This document shows positions 19,014 to 27,259 of a stretch of 64,000 nt of DNA, piece after piece. The position numbers were made by a program, and so were the translations under genes. Within the stretch, counting starts at the first letter, position 1. Each line of letters begins with the position of its first letter. Under the pieces are notes generated by a model. That model was given only the letters and a program-made list of their open reading frames with translations. It was not told the origin of the DNA and did no database searches. Source of the DNA: Alphaproteobacteria bacterium MarineAlpha9_Bin3. GTDB taxonomy: Bacteria; Pseudomonadota; Alphaproteobacteria; TMED109. The stretch lies in assembly GCA_002937655.1 (NCBI GenBank), contig PTKH01000001.1, positions 1 through 64,000 of the forward strand, read 5' to 3'.

Positions 19014-19634
19014 TTAATCATCTTTTAATTTTTTTTCAGCTAAAGATTCGGTGCTTTTAGCATCAGCACTTTTCCCTGATAAATTTTCATCATCTTTTGG
19101 TTTATCTTCAGTAAAAGACTCAGCACTTTTCTTTGTAACGTTTTCCTCTGCTAAGTTTTCAATCTCTTCAGCTTTAAAAGTAAGTTCCTCTAATGTTCGT
19201 CCGATATTTACCTTAATATTAATGATATGTTCTGGATGAATTACTACTCTGACTTCATGTTGTCCTACAGTTTTAATTACTGACTTAAGAACTATTTGCC
19301 TTTTTTCAATTTTATGTCCTTGATTATTTAGTTCATCTGAAATATCCCTAGTACTAACAGAACCATATAACTGTCCTGAATCACTGGCTTGTTTTATAAT
19401 ATTGATACTTACATCTTTCATATTTGATGCTATTTTTTCTGCAGCTGAGAGTTTTTCTTTATTTAGTTTTTCATATTTTTCTTTTTCTTTTTCGTATACG
19501 GAAAGGTTTTCTTTATTTGCACGAAGAGCTTTATTTTGGGGAAGCAAATAGTTCCTAGCAAAGCCATCCTTTACCTTTACTACATCACCTAATTTTCCTA
19601 TTTTTTCAATTCTCTCTAAAAGAATAACTTCCAT
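19014..19634 (-). CDS. rplI: 50S ribosomal protein L9 with C-terminal extension
   Basis: L9 binds 23S rRNA near the L1 stalk. The N-terminal RNA-binding domain is textbook (MEVILLERIEKIGKLGDVVKVKDGFARNYL), followed by the long connecting helix and the C-domain ending near residue 150. The protein then continues ~55 residues past a standard 148-residue L9 as a charged tail rich in Lys, Asp, Glu and Ser, with two related stretches (KKSAESFTEDKPKDDE and KSTESLAEKKLKDD). The tail is probably disordered. Gene order rpsF-rpsR-DUF2232-rplI-dnaB is conserved in Alphaproteobacteria. Confidence 0.96.
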   Translation of the reverse strand: MEVILLERIEKIGKLGDVVKVKDGFARNYLLPQNKALRANKENLSVYEKEKEKYEKLNKEKLSAAEKIASNMKDVSINIIKQASDSGQLYGSVSTRDISDELNNQGHKIEKRQIVLKSVIKTVGQHEVRVVIHPEHIINIKVNIGRTLEELTFKAEEIENLAEENVTKKSAESFTEDKPKDDENLSGKSADAKSTESLAEKKLKDD

Positions 19635-19683
19635 TTTTTACTCCTAATAATAATTTTTAAAAGACTTTATACTAATTATTCAT

Positions 19684-20574
19684 CTAATCAATGTTTCTAT
19701 TAACTTTTTTAAATTTTAAATCTCTAAAATTGTATACAGATTCTAGAACTCCAATTGCCGTTATTATTGGAAGCGCTATTGGTACCAGAAAAATTACACT
19801 ATAAAATGTATAAATAAAAAAATCACTTATTTTTTTATTTTTAAAGAATACATGCATTACTCCTAGCCCTTGAATAGTAACAGGTATAGAATAAATTAAT
19901 GTTAAGGATCTAAATAATACTCCATTCTCATTATTAATTAAAGAAGCAGGTATCAAGAAAATAATAAATAATGTTATCATCCATTTTTGTAATTTTAAGT
20001 CTATCAATTTGTCTGAAAAATTAGTCGATTTGTTAAAGAATTTAATTAATATTGTTCTTGATAGCATTAAATTCACTATTAAAACTATATTCCAAGAAAA
20101 TATCATAATTGAAGGGGCTAAATCTAAAATTGATTGATCAATAATAATATTACTATTTAAATTTTGATTTAAATGATCTGTTATGCTTTGCGTAATATTT
20201 TTAATTTTATCTTTATAAGTAAAACTAAAGATAATAAAAAATACTGAATTGATAAGAGTAATTTTAGATATAAAATTAAGATAACTAAGCTTATTTTTTG
20301 CTTTTTCAAATATTATTAAAGTAACAGGTAGTATATTTGTAATAAAAAATAATATTCCAACATAAAAAGATGTAATAGAGGTTATTATGAAAATACTACA
20401 TATTGAGGTTAAAAATATTCCAGCTGACCCAAAATAAAAAGCAGAAATAAATATTGGTAAAGATGAAAAATAAGATAAAACTATTAAATAGATTCCTAAA
20501 TATTTAAAGCCAACAGCAAATAAACATGATATTAAACTTGCTATTAAAGAATTTAATATAGCCTTAAACGGCAT
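19684..20574 (-). CDS. DUF2232 family membrane protein
   Basis: A 296-residue polytopic membrane protein with about eight hydrophobic segments, beginning MPFKAILNSLIASLISCLFA. Its place between rpsR and rplI identifies it with the DUF2232 (YybS-like) proteins found there in many alphaproteobacteria. The hydrophobicity and length fit; no catalytic motifs are visible and the function is unknown. The family resembles membrane components of vitamin-transport-type systems, but this is only a structural analogy. Spacing of 22 bp from rpsR and 49 bp to rplI suggests a single ribosomal-protein operon. Confidence 0.8.
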   Translation of the reverse strand: MPFKAILNSLIASLISCLFAVGFKYLGIYLIVLSYFSSLPIFISAFYFGSAGIFLTSICSIFIITSITSFYVGILFFITNILPVTLIIFEKAKNKLSYLNFISKITLINSVFFIIFSFTYKDKIKNITQSITDHLNQNLNSNIIIDQSILDLAPSIMIFSWNIVLIVNLMLSRTILIKFFNKSTNFSDKLIDLKLQKWMITLFIIFLIPASLINNENGVLFRSLTLIYSIPVTIQGLGVMHVFFKNKKISDFFIYTFYSVIFLVPIALPIITAIGVLESVYNFRDLKFKKVNRNID

Positions 20575-20596
20575 TAAACAATCCTATATAAAAACT

Positions 20597-20863
20597 TTAT
20601 CTTTCAAGATATGGAATAAGAGCTAAAACTCGAGCTCTTTTAATAGCTTGTGCTAGTTTTCTTTGCTTGGGTGCGGAAACAGCACTTATCCTAGCTGGAA
20701 TAATTTTACCTCTTTCGGACACAAATTTACTTAATGTTCTAGTATCTCTAAAGTCTATAGGTATTCCTTCTGGACCACTAAATGGACAAGTTTTTTTTCT
20801 TCTAAAAAAAGGCTTAGATCCAGTAGAATCGTTATCCTCAAATTTTTTATTATCTTTTTGCAA
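20597..20863 (-). CDS. rpsR: 30S ribosomal protein S18
   Basis: An 88-residue S18 with the family core [41 protein letters not shown] (seen in pieces) and the terminal [10 protein letters not shown]. The N-terminal ~16 residues are an acidic extension. The start codon is TTG at 20863, decided by AGGAG seven bases upstream. S18 forms a heterodimer with S6, encoded just upstream with 33 bp between them. Confidence 0.97.
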   Translation of the reverse strand: MQKDNKKFEDNDSTGSKPFFRRKKTCPFSGPEGIPIDFRDTRTLSKFVSERGKIIPARISAVSAPKQRKLAQAIKRARVLALIPYLER

Positions 20864-20896
20864 AATACTACTCCTATAATTCCTACTATAATTTAA

Positions 20897-21229
20897 TTAA
20901 TTTTCCGATGATTTTTTTGCTAAAATAGAAGGCTCAGTATTTATTTCTTCTGTTTTTAAAGATAAATACCTTATTATATTTTCATCTATTCTCATATTTC
21001 TTTCTAATTCTTGTATTGCTAAGCCATTACCATCAATTTTTAAGACTACATAATGTCCTTTCTTATTTTTTTCAATCTTATATGCTAAATTTCTTAATCC
21101 CCATGACTCTGTATCAACTAAATTAGCATCATTTTTTTCTAAAATATTTTTAAAATTATCTACAGTGTTTTCTAATTCTTTTTCGCCTAGTTCTTGTCGT
21201 GCAATAAATATACTTTCATAAAATGCCAT
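20897..21229 (-). CDS. rpsF: 30S ribosomal protein S6
   Basis: A 110-residue S6 with the characteristic start MAFYESIFIARQELGEKE, WGLRNLAYKIEKNKKGHYVVL, and the helix ELERNMRIDENIIRYL. A short Lys/Glu/Ser tail follows. First gene of the rpsF-rpsR-DUF2232-rplI cluster and divergent from fabD. Its leader contains a 6-bp hairpin next to an 8-bp palindrome, about 50 bases before the ATG. Confidence 0.97.
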   Translation of the reverse strand: MAFYESIFIARQELGEKELENTVDNFKNILEKNDANLVDTESWGLRNLAYKIEKNKKGHYVVLKIDGNGLAIQELERNMRIDENIIRYLSLKTEEINTEPSILAKKSSEN

Positions 21230-21269
21230 GTTTTGTCTTTCTCATTCAAATTTAACTTATATGGAGAGT

Positions 21270-21296
21270 TTACGTAACCTAAAATTACTATTTAGG
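21270..21296 (-). promoter_or_regulatory. Palindrome and hairpin in rpsF leader / rpsF-fabD intergenic region
   Basis: Reading the rpsF (minus) strand, CCTAAA-N7-TTTAGG forms a perfect 6-bp stem (21278-21296), followed directly by the 8-bp palindrome TTACGTAA (21270-21277). The pair lies ~40-65 bases before the rpsF ATG. It could be an S6:S18 autoregulatory leader, which other bacteria have, or an operator. The conserved CCG of known S6:S18 leaders is not visible in the loop, so this is only a candidate. Confidence 0.3.
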
Positions 21297-21395
21297 CAAG
21301 CTTTCTTATGAATAAGTTATAAAAAAAAGTATAAAGATAACAATAATTAGTTTAAAATTTTATCAATACTTAAATATTTTTTAAAGGATTTACTT

Positions 21396-22346
21396 ATGAC
21401 TAATGCATTTATTTTCCCTGGCCAAGGATCACAAAGGGTTGGAATGGGAAAAGATTTATATGATAATTTCCAAGTTGCTAAAGAAGTATTTCAAGAGGTT
21501 GATGATGCTTTATCTATTAATTTATCTCGTATTATATTTAATGGTGATGAAGAGGAATTAAAATTAACAATAAATACTCAACCAGCTTTAATGACTGTTT
21601 CTTTTGCTATAGTAAGAGTGATAGAAGACATGCTTGGTAAGAATTTATCAGAAATTGGTAAATTTACTGCTGGGCATTCTCTAGGGGAATATTCAGCTTT
21701 AGTTAGCGCGAGATCTATTAGACTTAGAGATGCAGCTATAATATTAAGATTAAGAGGGGAATTTATGCAGAATGCTGTTCCAGTAAATATTGGAGCCATG
21801 GCTGCTTTAATTGGTGTAGATATCAATATAATTGAAGAAATTAGATCTATTTATGTAAAAAATGATGAGATTATTGATATTGGGAATGACAATGCACCTG
21901 GACAATTTGTAATTTCTGGACATAACACTGTTGTTGATAATGTAATTAATGATCATAAGTCTTTAGGAATAAAAAGAGCAATCAAATTGCCAGTTAGTGC
22001 CCCTTTTCATTGTAGATTAATGGAAAAAGCAAAAGAAAATATGGAAAAATTTATTAACGACCTAGAAATAACAAGTCCAAAATTAATTTTAATTAATAAT
22101 GTTTCTGCGGCACCATTAACTGAGATAAATAAGATAAAAGTAAGTCTTATAGAACAAATTACTAGCACAGTAAGATGGAGAGAAAGTATTAATAAAATGT
22201 GCGATTTAGGAGCAGAAAATTTTATAGAACTAGGTTCAGGTAATGTTTTATCAGGTTTAGTAAAAAGAATTAATAAATCAGTGAATTCTAACTCAATTCA
22301 AAATATAGCTAATATTGAAAATTATATTAATATTCTTGAGAGTTAG
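21396..22346 (+). CDS. fabD: Malonyl-CoA:ACP transacylase
   Basis: Loads malonyl groups onto acyl carrier protein for fatty-acid elongation. The N-terminus FPGQGSQRVGMGKDL and the nucleophile elbow GHSLGEYSA with Ser95 are diagnostic, and the catalytic His is in SAPFHCRLM. At 316 residues it is full length. AAAGGA precedes the ATG. It opens the fabD-fabG-acpP-fabF-mltG-gmk run, with 25 bp to fabG. Confidence 0.97.
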   Translation: MTNAFIFPGQGSQRVGMGKDLYDNFQVAKEVFQEVDDALSINLSRIIFNGDEEELKLTINTQPALMTVSFAIVRVIEDMLGKNLSEIGKFTAGHSLGEYSALVSARSIRLRDAAIILRLRGEFMQNAVPVNIGAMAALIGVDINIIEEIRSIYVKNDEIIDIGNDNAPGQFVISGHNTVVDNVINDHKSLGIKRAIKLPVSAPFHCRLMEKAKENMEKFINDLEITSPKLILINNVSAAPLTEINKIKVSLIEQITSTVRWRESINKMCDLGAENFIELGSGNVLSGLVKRINKSVNSNSIQNIANIENYINILES

Positions 22347-22371
22347 ATGAATTTAATATATACAAAATTTA

Positions 22372-23109
22372 ATGTTCAATTTAGAAAATAAAACTGCGCT
22401 TGTAACGGGGGCCTCTGGAGGAATTGGAGAGGCTATAGCTTTTGCTTTAAATAAACAAGGAGCAAAAGTATGTATCACTGGAACTAATGAGGATAAATTA
22501 AATAATATTAATAAAAAATCCTCTATGTCTTATAGTCAGGTTATATGTAACTTAAAACAAAGAGAAGACTTAAAGAATTTAGTAGGCAATGTAGAAAAAG
22601 AAATTGGTAATATAGATATTTTAGTTAATAACGCCGGTATAACTTACGATCAACTTGCTATGAGAATGTCAGAAGAGATGTGGGATGACGTATTAGCTAC
22701 TAATTTGTATGCATCATTTTTTCTATCTAAATCTGTAATGCGTAATATGATGAAAAAAAAATTTGGCAGAATCATTCAGATAAGTTCTGTAGTTGGTTTT
22801 ACAGGTAATCCAGGTCAATCTAATTACGTTGCGTCAAAAGCAGCGTTAGTAGGTATGACCAAATCATTGGCTTTAGAAGTAGCTAGCAGAAACATTACTG
22901 TAAATTGCATAGCTCCTGGTTTTATTAAAACTTCGATGACTGATGCATTAAATGAAGATCAAAAAAATGCATTACTAGAAAAAATTCCTTCAAGAAAATT
23001 TGGTCTGCCAGAAGATATTGCAGCGGCAGCAGTTTATTTATCTTCTGATGAAGCATCTTATATAAACGGTTCCACAATTCATTTAAATGGTGGTTTAGCT
23101 ATGATCTAA
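22372..23109 (+). CDS. fabG: 3-oxoacyl-ACP reductase
   Basis: NADPH-dependent reduction of 3-oxoacyl-ACP, the first reductive step of fatty-acid elongation. The 245-residue SDR has the cofactor motif TGASGGIGEAIA, NNAGIT, the active-site Ser in ISSVVG, YVASK with catalytic Tyr/Lys, and the PGFIKTSMTD segment typical of FabG. Its position between fabD and acpP distinguishes it from the other SDR genes in this window. A 125-bp gap with T- and A-rich DNA separates it from acpP, so acpP may have its own promoter. Confidence 0.96.
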   Translation: MFNLENKTALVTGASGGIGEAIAFALNKQGAKVCITGTNEDKLNNINKKSSMSYSQVICNLKQREDLKNLVGNVEKEIGNIDILVNNAGITYDQLAMRMSEEMWDDVLATNLYASFFLSKSVMRNMMKKKFGRIIQISSVVGFTGNPGQSNYVASKAALVGMTKSLALEVASRNITVNCIAPGFIKTSMTDALNEDQKNALLEKIPSRKFGLPEDIAAAAVYLSSDEASYINGSTIHLNGGLAMI

Positions 23110-23234
23110 AAAGTATAGATATATTATTATTTTTTAATTATTATTAAAAAGAAAAAAAATACTTGAATATATATAAATAATTTGTGAGAACATAAATAAT
23201 TATAGTTTTATAACTTAAATGAGGAATACAATAA

Positions 23235-23471
23235 ATGAGTGACATTTCTGAAAGAGTAATTGATATAGTAATGGAACATCTAGGTGTTGAAAAAGATAAA
23301 ATTACTGAAAATTCTAGTTTTATAGATGATTTAGGAGCTGATAGCTTGGACACAGTTGAGCTAGTTATGGCATTTGAAGAAGAATTCAGTATTGAAATAC
23401 CAGATGATGCTGCAGAAACAATTACTACTGTAAAGGACGCTATAAGCTTTATAGAGAGTCAAAATTCTTAA
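23235..23471 (+). CDS. acpP: Acyl carrier protein
   Basis: A 78-residue acidic ACP that carries growing acyl chains on a phosphopantetheine arm attached to Ser37 in [18 protein letters not shown]. The SD-like GAGGAA lies about nine to fourteen bases upstream of the ATG. fabF follows after 28 bp. The sequence is highly conserved and has no unusual features. Confidence 0.98.
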   Translation: MSDISERVIDIVMEHLGVEKDKITENSSFIDDLGADSLDTVELVMAFEEEFSIEIPDDAAETITTVKDAISFIESQNS

Positions 23472-23499
23472 TCTTTAGTTAATTGGGAGATTTATTTTT

Positions 23500-24762
23500 A
23501 TGAGAAGAGTAGTTGTTACTGGTTTAGGACTAGTTACTCCTCTTGCAGGATCCGTTAATAAATCTTGGGATAAGCTAATAAGTGCTGAGTCTGGTATTAG
23601 TAAGATAGAAGGCTTTGATGTTGAGGATTTACCTGCAAAAATAGCTGGACATGTACCTAGTGCAGAACAAGAGGATGGTTTTGATCCTAACAGGTGTCTT
23701 GAATTAAAAGAGCAAAGAAAAGTTGATAGATTTATCTTATTTGCTATTGATGCTGCTGATCAAGCCATTAAAGATAGTAAATGGGAAGCAAAAAGTGACG
23801 AAGATTCATTCAGATCAGGAGTTTTAATAGGTTCTGGTATTGGAGGACTTTCTACTATTGAGCAAGCCACATTAGTTCTAAAAGAAAAAGGACCAAGAAG
23901 ATTAAGCCCTTTTTTCATCCCTTCATGTTTAATAAATTTAGCTTCTGGGCAAGTATCGATTAGAAATAAGTTTAAAGGTCCAAATTTATCGGTTGTTTCT
24001 GCTTGTTCTACTGGGGCTCATGCAATTGGAGATGCTACTAGATTAATTAGAGCTAATGAAGCAGATGTTATGGTGGCAGGAGGATCAGAGGCTGCTATTA
24101 CGCGTTTAGGTATTGGTGGTTTTGCTGCAGCAAGAGCTTTATCAACTAGTTATAATGAAAATCCTACATCTGCATCTCGACCTTGGGATGAAGGAAGAGA
24201 TGGATTTGTTATGGGTGAAGGAGCTGGCTGTGTAGTTTTAGAGGATTACGAGCATGCAAAATCTAGGGGAGCAAAAATTTATGCTGAAATATTAGGTTAT
24301 GGTTTATCTGCCGACGCTTATCATATTACTGCTCCTGCCGAAGATGGAGATGGTGGATATAGAGCTATGCAAGCTGCAATCATAAACGGAGGTTTAGTTA
24401 TAAATGAAATAAATTATATTAATGCTCATGGAACATCAACACCTTTAGGGGATGAAATAGAGTTAGGAGCTGTAAAAAAATTATTTCAAGAGAATATTTC
24501 AAATTTGTCTATCAGTTCTACAAAATCCTCTGTAGGGCATATGTTAGGCGCTGCTGGCGCCGTAGAAGCAATATTTTCTATACTTAGTGTATATAACGAT
24601 ATAATACCTCCTACGCTCAATTTAGAGAATCCTTGTAGCGGTGCTAATGGTATTGATTTGGTTCCTCTTAAGGCAAAAGAAAAAAAAGTTAATATGGCAT
24701 TATCTAATTCTTTTGGTTTTGGAGGTACAAATGCTTCTTTAATTGTAGGTAAGGTTAAATAA
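23500..24762 (+). CDS. fabF: 3-oxoacyl-ACP synthase II
   Basis: The condensing enzyme that elongates acyl-ACP with malonyl-ACP. The start MRRVVVTGLGLVTPL and the catalytic triad are clear: Cys169 in SACSTGAH, His in NAHGTSTPLGD and His in SVGHMLGAAGA. The C-terminal NSFGFGGTNASL is standard. At 420 residues it is complete. The mltG coding frame begins within a few bases of its stop codon. Confidence 0.97.
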   Translation: MRRVVVTGLGLVTPLAGSVNKSWDKLISAESGISKIEGFDVEDLPAKIAGHVPSAEQEDGFDPNRCLELKEQRKVDRFILFAIDAADQAIKDSKWEAKSDEDSFRSGVLIGSGIGGLSTIEQATLVLKEKGPRRLSPFFIPSCLINLASGQVSIRNKFKGPNLSVVSACSTGAHAIGDATRLIRANEADVMVAGGSEAAITRLGIGGFAAARALSTSYNENPTSASRPWDEGRDGFVMGEGAGCVVLEDYEHAKSRGAKIYAEILGYGLSADAYHITAPAEDGDGGYRAMQAAIINGGLVINEINYINAHGTSTPLGDEIELGAVKKLFQENISNLSISSTKSSVGHMLGAAGAVEAIFSILSVYNDIIPPTLNLENPCSGANGIDLVPLKAKEKKVNMALSNSFGFGGTNASLIVGKVK

Positions 24763-24766
24763 TTTA

Positions 24767-25738
24767 ATTAAAAAGTTTAAGATAATAAAATATAAATTTT
24801 TAATAATTTCAATTATTGTATTTTTATGTATATTTTTGTTAAAATTAGTCCTTTTATATCCAAATGAATATTCTAATTTAAAGAAAAATATTACTATTGA
24901 AATACCTAAATCAAGTTCATTATTTGAAATTGTCAGTATTTTAGAAAATAGTAATATTATAAATAACAAATACGCCTTTATAGTTTATTCTTTTCTTTCT
25001 GGTAAATCAAAATCACTTAAGGCAGGAGAATATTTATTTAATTCAGAAACTACCAATAGAGATATTTTAGATAAGCTATATAAAAATTATGTAAAATTAT
25101 ATAAAATTATTATTCCTGAGTGTTATTCAAATAAACAAATTCATTCTTTGCTGCAAAAATATTTTCCCGATTTTAAAAGTCTTGATAACTATGAAGAAGG
25201 TGATTTTTTTCCCAGTACATACTTTATATCTAAAGATACCAAAATCAAAAATCTTTTAGAAATTATGAAGAATAAAGCTAATGAGGAATATAGCAAAATA
25301 TATGCAGAATATAAGGGGAAAACAAATAAAGTTCTTAATAGTCAAAAAGAAGTGCTTATTTTAGCATCAATAGTAGAAGCAGAAGCAAAATTAAGTAAAG
25401 AAAAACCTAAAATAGCCTCTGTATTTTTAAATCGATTAAAAATAAGGATGAAGATACAATCTGATCCAACAGTAATTTATGGAATAAATAAAACTGTTTA
25501 TAAAGAAAAACCATTACAAAAAAGTGATTTATTAATTAGCCACAAATGGAATACATATATAATTTATGGCTTGCCACCCACTCCAATATGTAATGTCGGT
25601 ATAGAATCATTTTATGCAGTATTGTACCCTGAAAAAAGTGAAAACCTTTATTTTGTGGCAGATGGCAATGGAGGTCATCTCTTTTCAGAAACTTATAAAG
25701 AACATTTAAAAAATATTAAAAGAGTATATAAAAAATAA
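24767..25738 (+). CDS. mltG: Endolytic transglycosylase MltG, apparent ATT start
   Basis: MltG (YceG family) cleaves nascent peptidoglycan glycan strands from its inner-membrane anchor. Family signs are the LysM-like N-terminal part, the LASIVEAEA segment with the catalytic Glu, ASVFLNRLKIRMKIQSDPTV and the terminal FVADGNGGHLFS. The track begins at TTG 24836, but this splits the anchor: the frame is open back to 24749 and encodes KYKFLIISIIVFLCIFLLK just before that TTG. No ATG, GTG or TTG exists upstream in frame. ATT at 24767 would give a 323-residue protein with a Lys-rich N-terminus and a full membrane segment; the SD-like AAGG is 12 bases upstream. The family is certain; the start is inferred. 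Confidence 0.85.
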   Translation: MKKFKIIKYKFLIISIIVFLCIFLLKLVLLYPNEYSNLKKNITIEIPKSSSLFEIVSILENSNIINNKYAFIVYSFLSGKSKSLKAGEYLFNSETTNRDILDKLYKNYVKLYKIIIPECYSNKQIHSLLQKYFPDFKSLDNYEEGDFFPSTYFISKDTKIKNLLEIMKNKANEEYSKIYAEYKGKTNKVLNSQKEVLILASIVEAEAKLSKEKPKIASVFLNRLKIRMKIQSDPTVIYGINKTVYKEKPLQKSDLLISHKWNTYIIYGLPPTPICNVGIESFYAVLYPEKSENLYFVADGNGGHLFSETYKEHLKNIKRVYKK

Positions 25739-25776
25739 AATTGTTTAATTATCGTTTTATATTTATAGTAAATTAA

Positions 25777-26412
25777 ATGAAAACCCTAAGAAAAAATAAA
25801 GGCGTAATGTTGGTTTTATCTTCCCCTTCAGGAGCTGGGAAGAGTTCCATATGCAAAGTATTACTAAATTTAGATAAAAATTTATCTTTGTCAATTTCCA
25901 CCACTACAAGAAAAAAAAGACCCAATGAAATTTCTGGTATAGATTATAATTTTGTTTCAATAAATGAATTCCATAATAAGTTAAATAAAAATGAATTCAT
26001 AGAGCATGCTAAAGTCTTTGATAATTATTATGGTACTGATAAATCGCTAGTAGAAACTAAAATTAATGAAGGTAAAGATTTATTATTTGATATTGACTGG
26101 CAAGGAGCTCAGCAGCTTAGAGAGAAAATGGGCGAGGATATTGTTTCTGTTTTTATATTGCCTCCATCTAAACAAGAATTAGAAAGTAGATTAAAAAAAA
26201 GAGGCCAAGATTCTAACGAGATAGTTAAAAAAAGAATGGGAGAAGCAACTTCAGAAATAACTCATTGGGCAGAATATGATTATGTTATAATTAATGAGGA
26301 TTTAAATGCAAGCGTGAAGACTGTTTTAGGTATACTTCATTCTGAAAGGATGAAAAGGATAAGGCAAATTGGTTTGGGAGAGTTTGTTAGAACTATAAGT
26401 CTTGATAATTAG
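25777..26412 (+). CDS. gmk: Guanylate kinase
   Basis: Phosphorylates GMP to GDP. The P-loop is SSPSGAGKSS (residues 15-24), followed by the GMP-binding segment STTTRKKRPNEISGIDYNFV and the DIDWQGAQQLR motif. At 211 residues it is normal. In many alphaproteobacteria yicC sits between mltG and gmk; here only 38 bp separate them. The last 20 bp overlap the end of convergent rsmA. Confidence 0.97.
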   Translation: MKTLRKNKGVMLVLSSPSGAGKSSICKVLLNLDKNLSLSISTTTRKKRPNEISGIDYNFVSINEFHNKLNKNEFIEHAKVFDNYYGTDKSLVETKINEGKDLLFDIDWQGAQQLREKMGEDIVSVFILPPSKQELESRLKKRGQDSNEIVKKRMGEATSEITHWAEYDYVIINEDLNASVKTVLGILHSERMKRIRQIGLGEFVRTISLDN

Positions 26413-27256
26413 ATATTATGTAGGCGAGCTTTTCATAATTTTTTAGTGTTAATTCTTCTGGCCTTTGATTTGGTTGTATATTTAATAAATTACATATTTT
26501 AATTGGATCACCAAATTTAGATAAGGAAGATTTAATTTGTTTTCTTCTTTTATTGAATAATATTTGAGTAATTTTTTCTAAAATTATTTTATCAAAATGT
26601 TTATTTAACTTTTTTTGTTTTATTTGAATAATTGAAGAACTTATTTTTGGTTTTGGTTTAAAGGCTGAAGGTGAAATATTCATTAGAATTTTAGAATCAG
26701 TCATTATACCTAATAGTATAGATAGTCTTCCATATTTTTTAGAACCAGGTTTTGCAACAATTCTTTCGGCCACCTCTTTTTGAAACATTAATGTCATTTT
26801 ATTAATTCCTTTTGGAAAAGGTATCCAGTTTAAAAGTAGTTTAGTAGCTATTGAGTAGGGCAGATTAGCAATTATTTCTGCTTGATTTACATCATGTTTT
26901 TTCATTAATAGTTTAAAATTCATCTTAAGTGCATCTGTATTCTCTATAAATACCCTATTATTGGAAGCAGTATTTAATATTTCGAGAGCATTCAAAAATC
27001 TTTTATCTTTTTCTATAACAATTACTTTTTTTGCTCCGTTTAAAAGTATTGACCTAGTTAACGCTCCTGGCCCTGCTCCTATCTCAATTATTGTATTATT
27101 TTTAACACTGCTACTTAATCTTACTATTTTATTAGTTAAATTCATGTCTAAAATAAAATTTTGACTAAGTTTTTTTTTAGCAATTAAATTATATTCTTTT
27201 ATAGTAGAGGAGATGCTAGGAAGTTCATTAATAGCTCTAAATATTTCTGTATTCAT
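26393..27256 (-). CDS. rsmA: 16S rRNA (adenine1518/1519-N6) dimethyltransferase
   Basis: RsmA (KsgA) dimethylates two adenines at the 3' end of 16S rRNA during 30S maturation. The sequence shows KKLSQNFILD near the N-terminus, SAM motif I EIGAGPGALTRSIL, and motif IV NLPYSIATKLL. At 287 residues it is family-sized. It lies 3 bp downstream of surA on the same strand. pdxA, which often sits between these two genes in Alphaproteobacteria, is absent. Convergent with gmk, with a 20-bp overlap. Confidence 0.96.
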   Translation of the reverse strand: MNTEIFRAINELPSISSTIKEYNLIAKKKLSQNFILDMNLTNKIVRLSSSVKNNTIIEIGAGPGALTRSILLNGAKKVIVIEKDKRFLNALEILNTASNNRVFIENTDALKMNFKLLMKKHDVNQAEIIANLPYSIATKLLLNWIPFPKGINKMTLMFQKEVAERIVAKPGSKKYGRLSILLGIMTDSKILMNISPSAFKPKPKISSSIIQIKQKKLNKHFDKIILEKITQILFNKRRKQIKSSLSKFGDPIKICNLLNIQPNQRPEELTLKNYEKLAYIISNYQDL

Positions 27257-27259
27257 AAA

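Noticed and set aside
21230-21395. Sigma70 -35/-10 pairs such as TTGTTA with TATAAC upstream of rpsF
   Set aside because: Such matches are expected by chance in DNA this AT-rich, and spacing is ambiguous; not reported as promoters.
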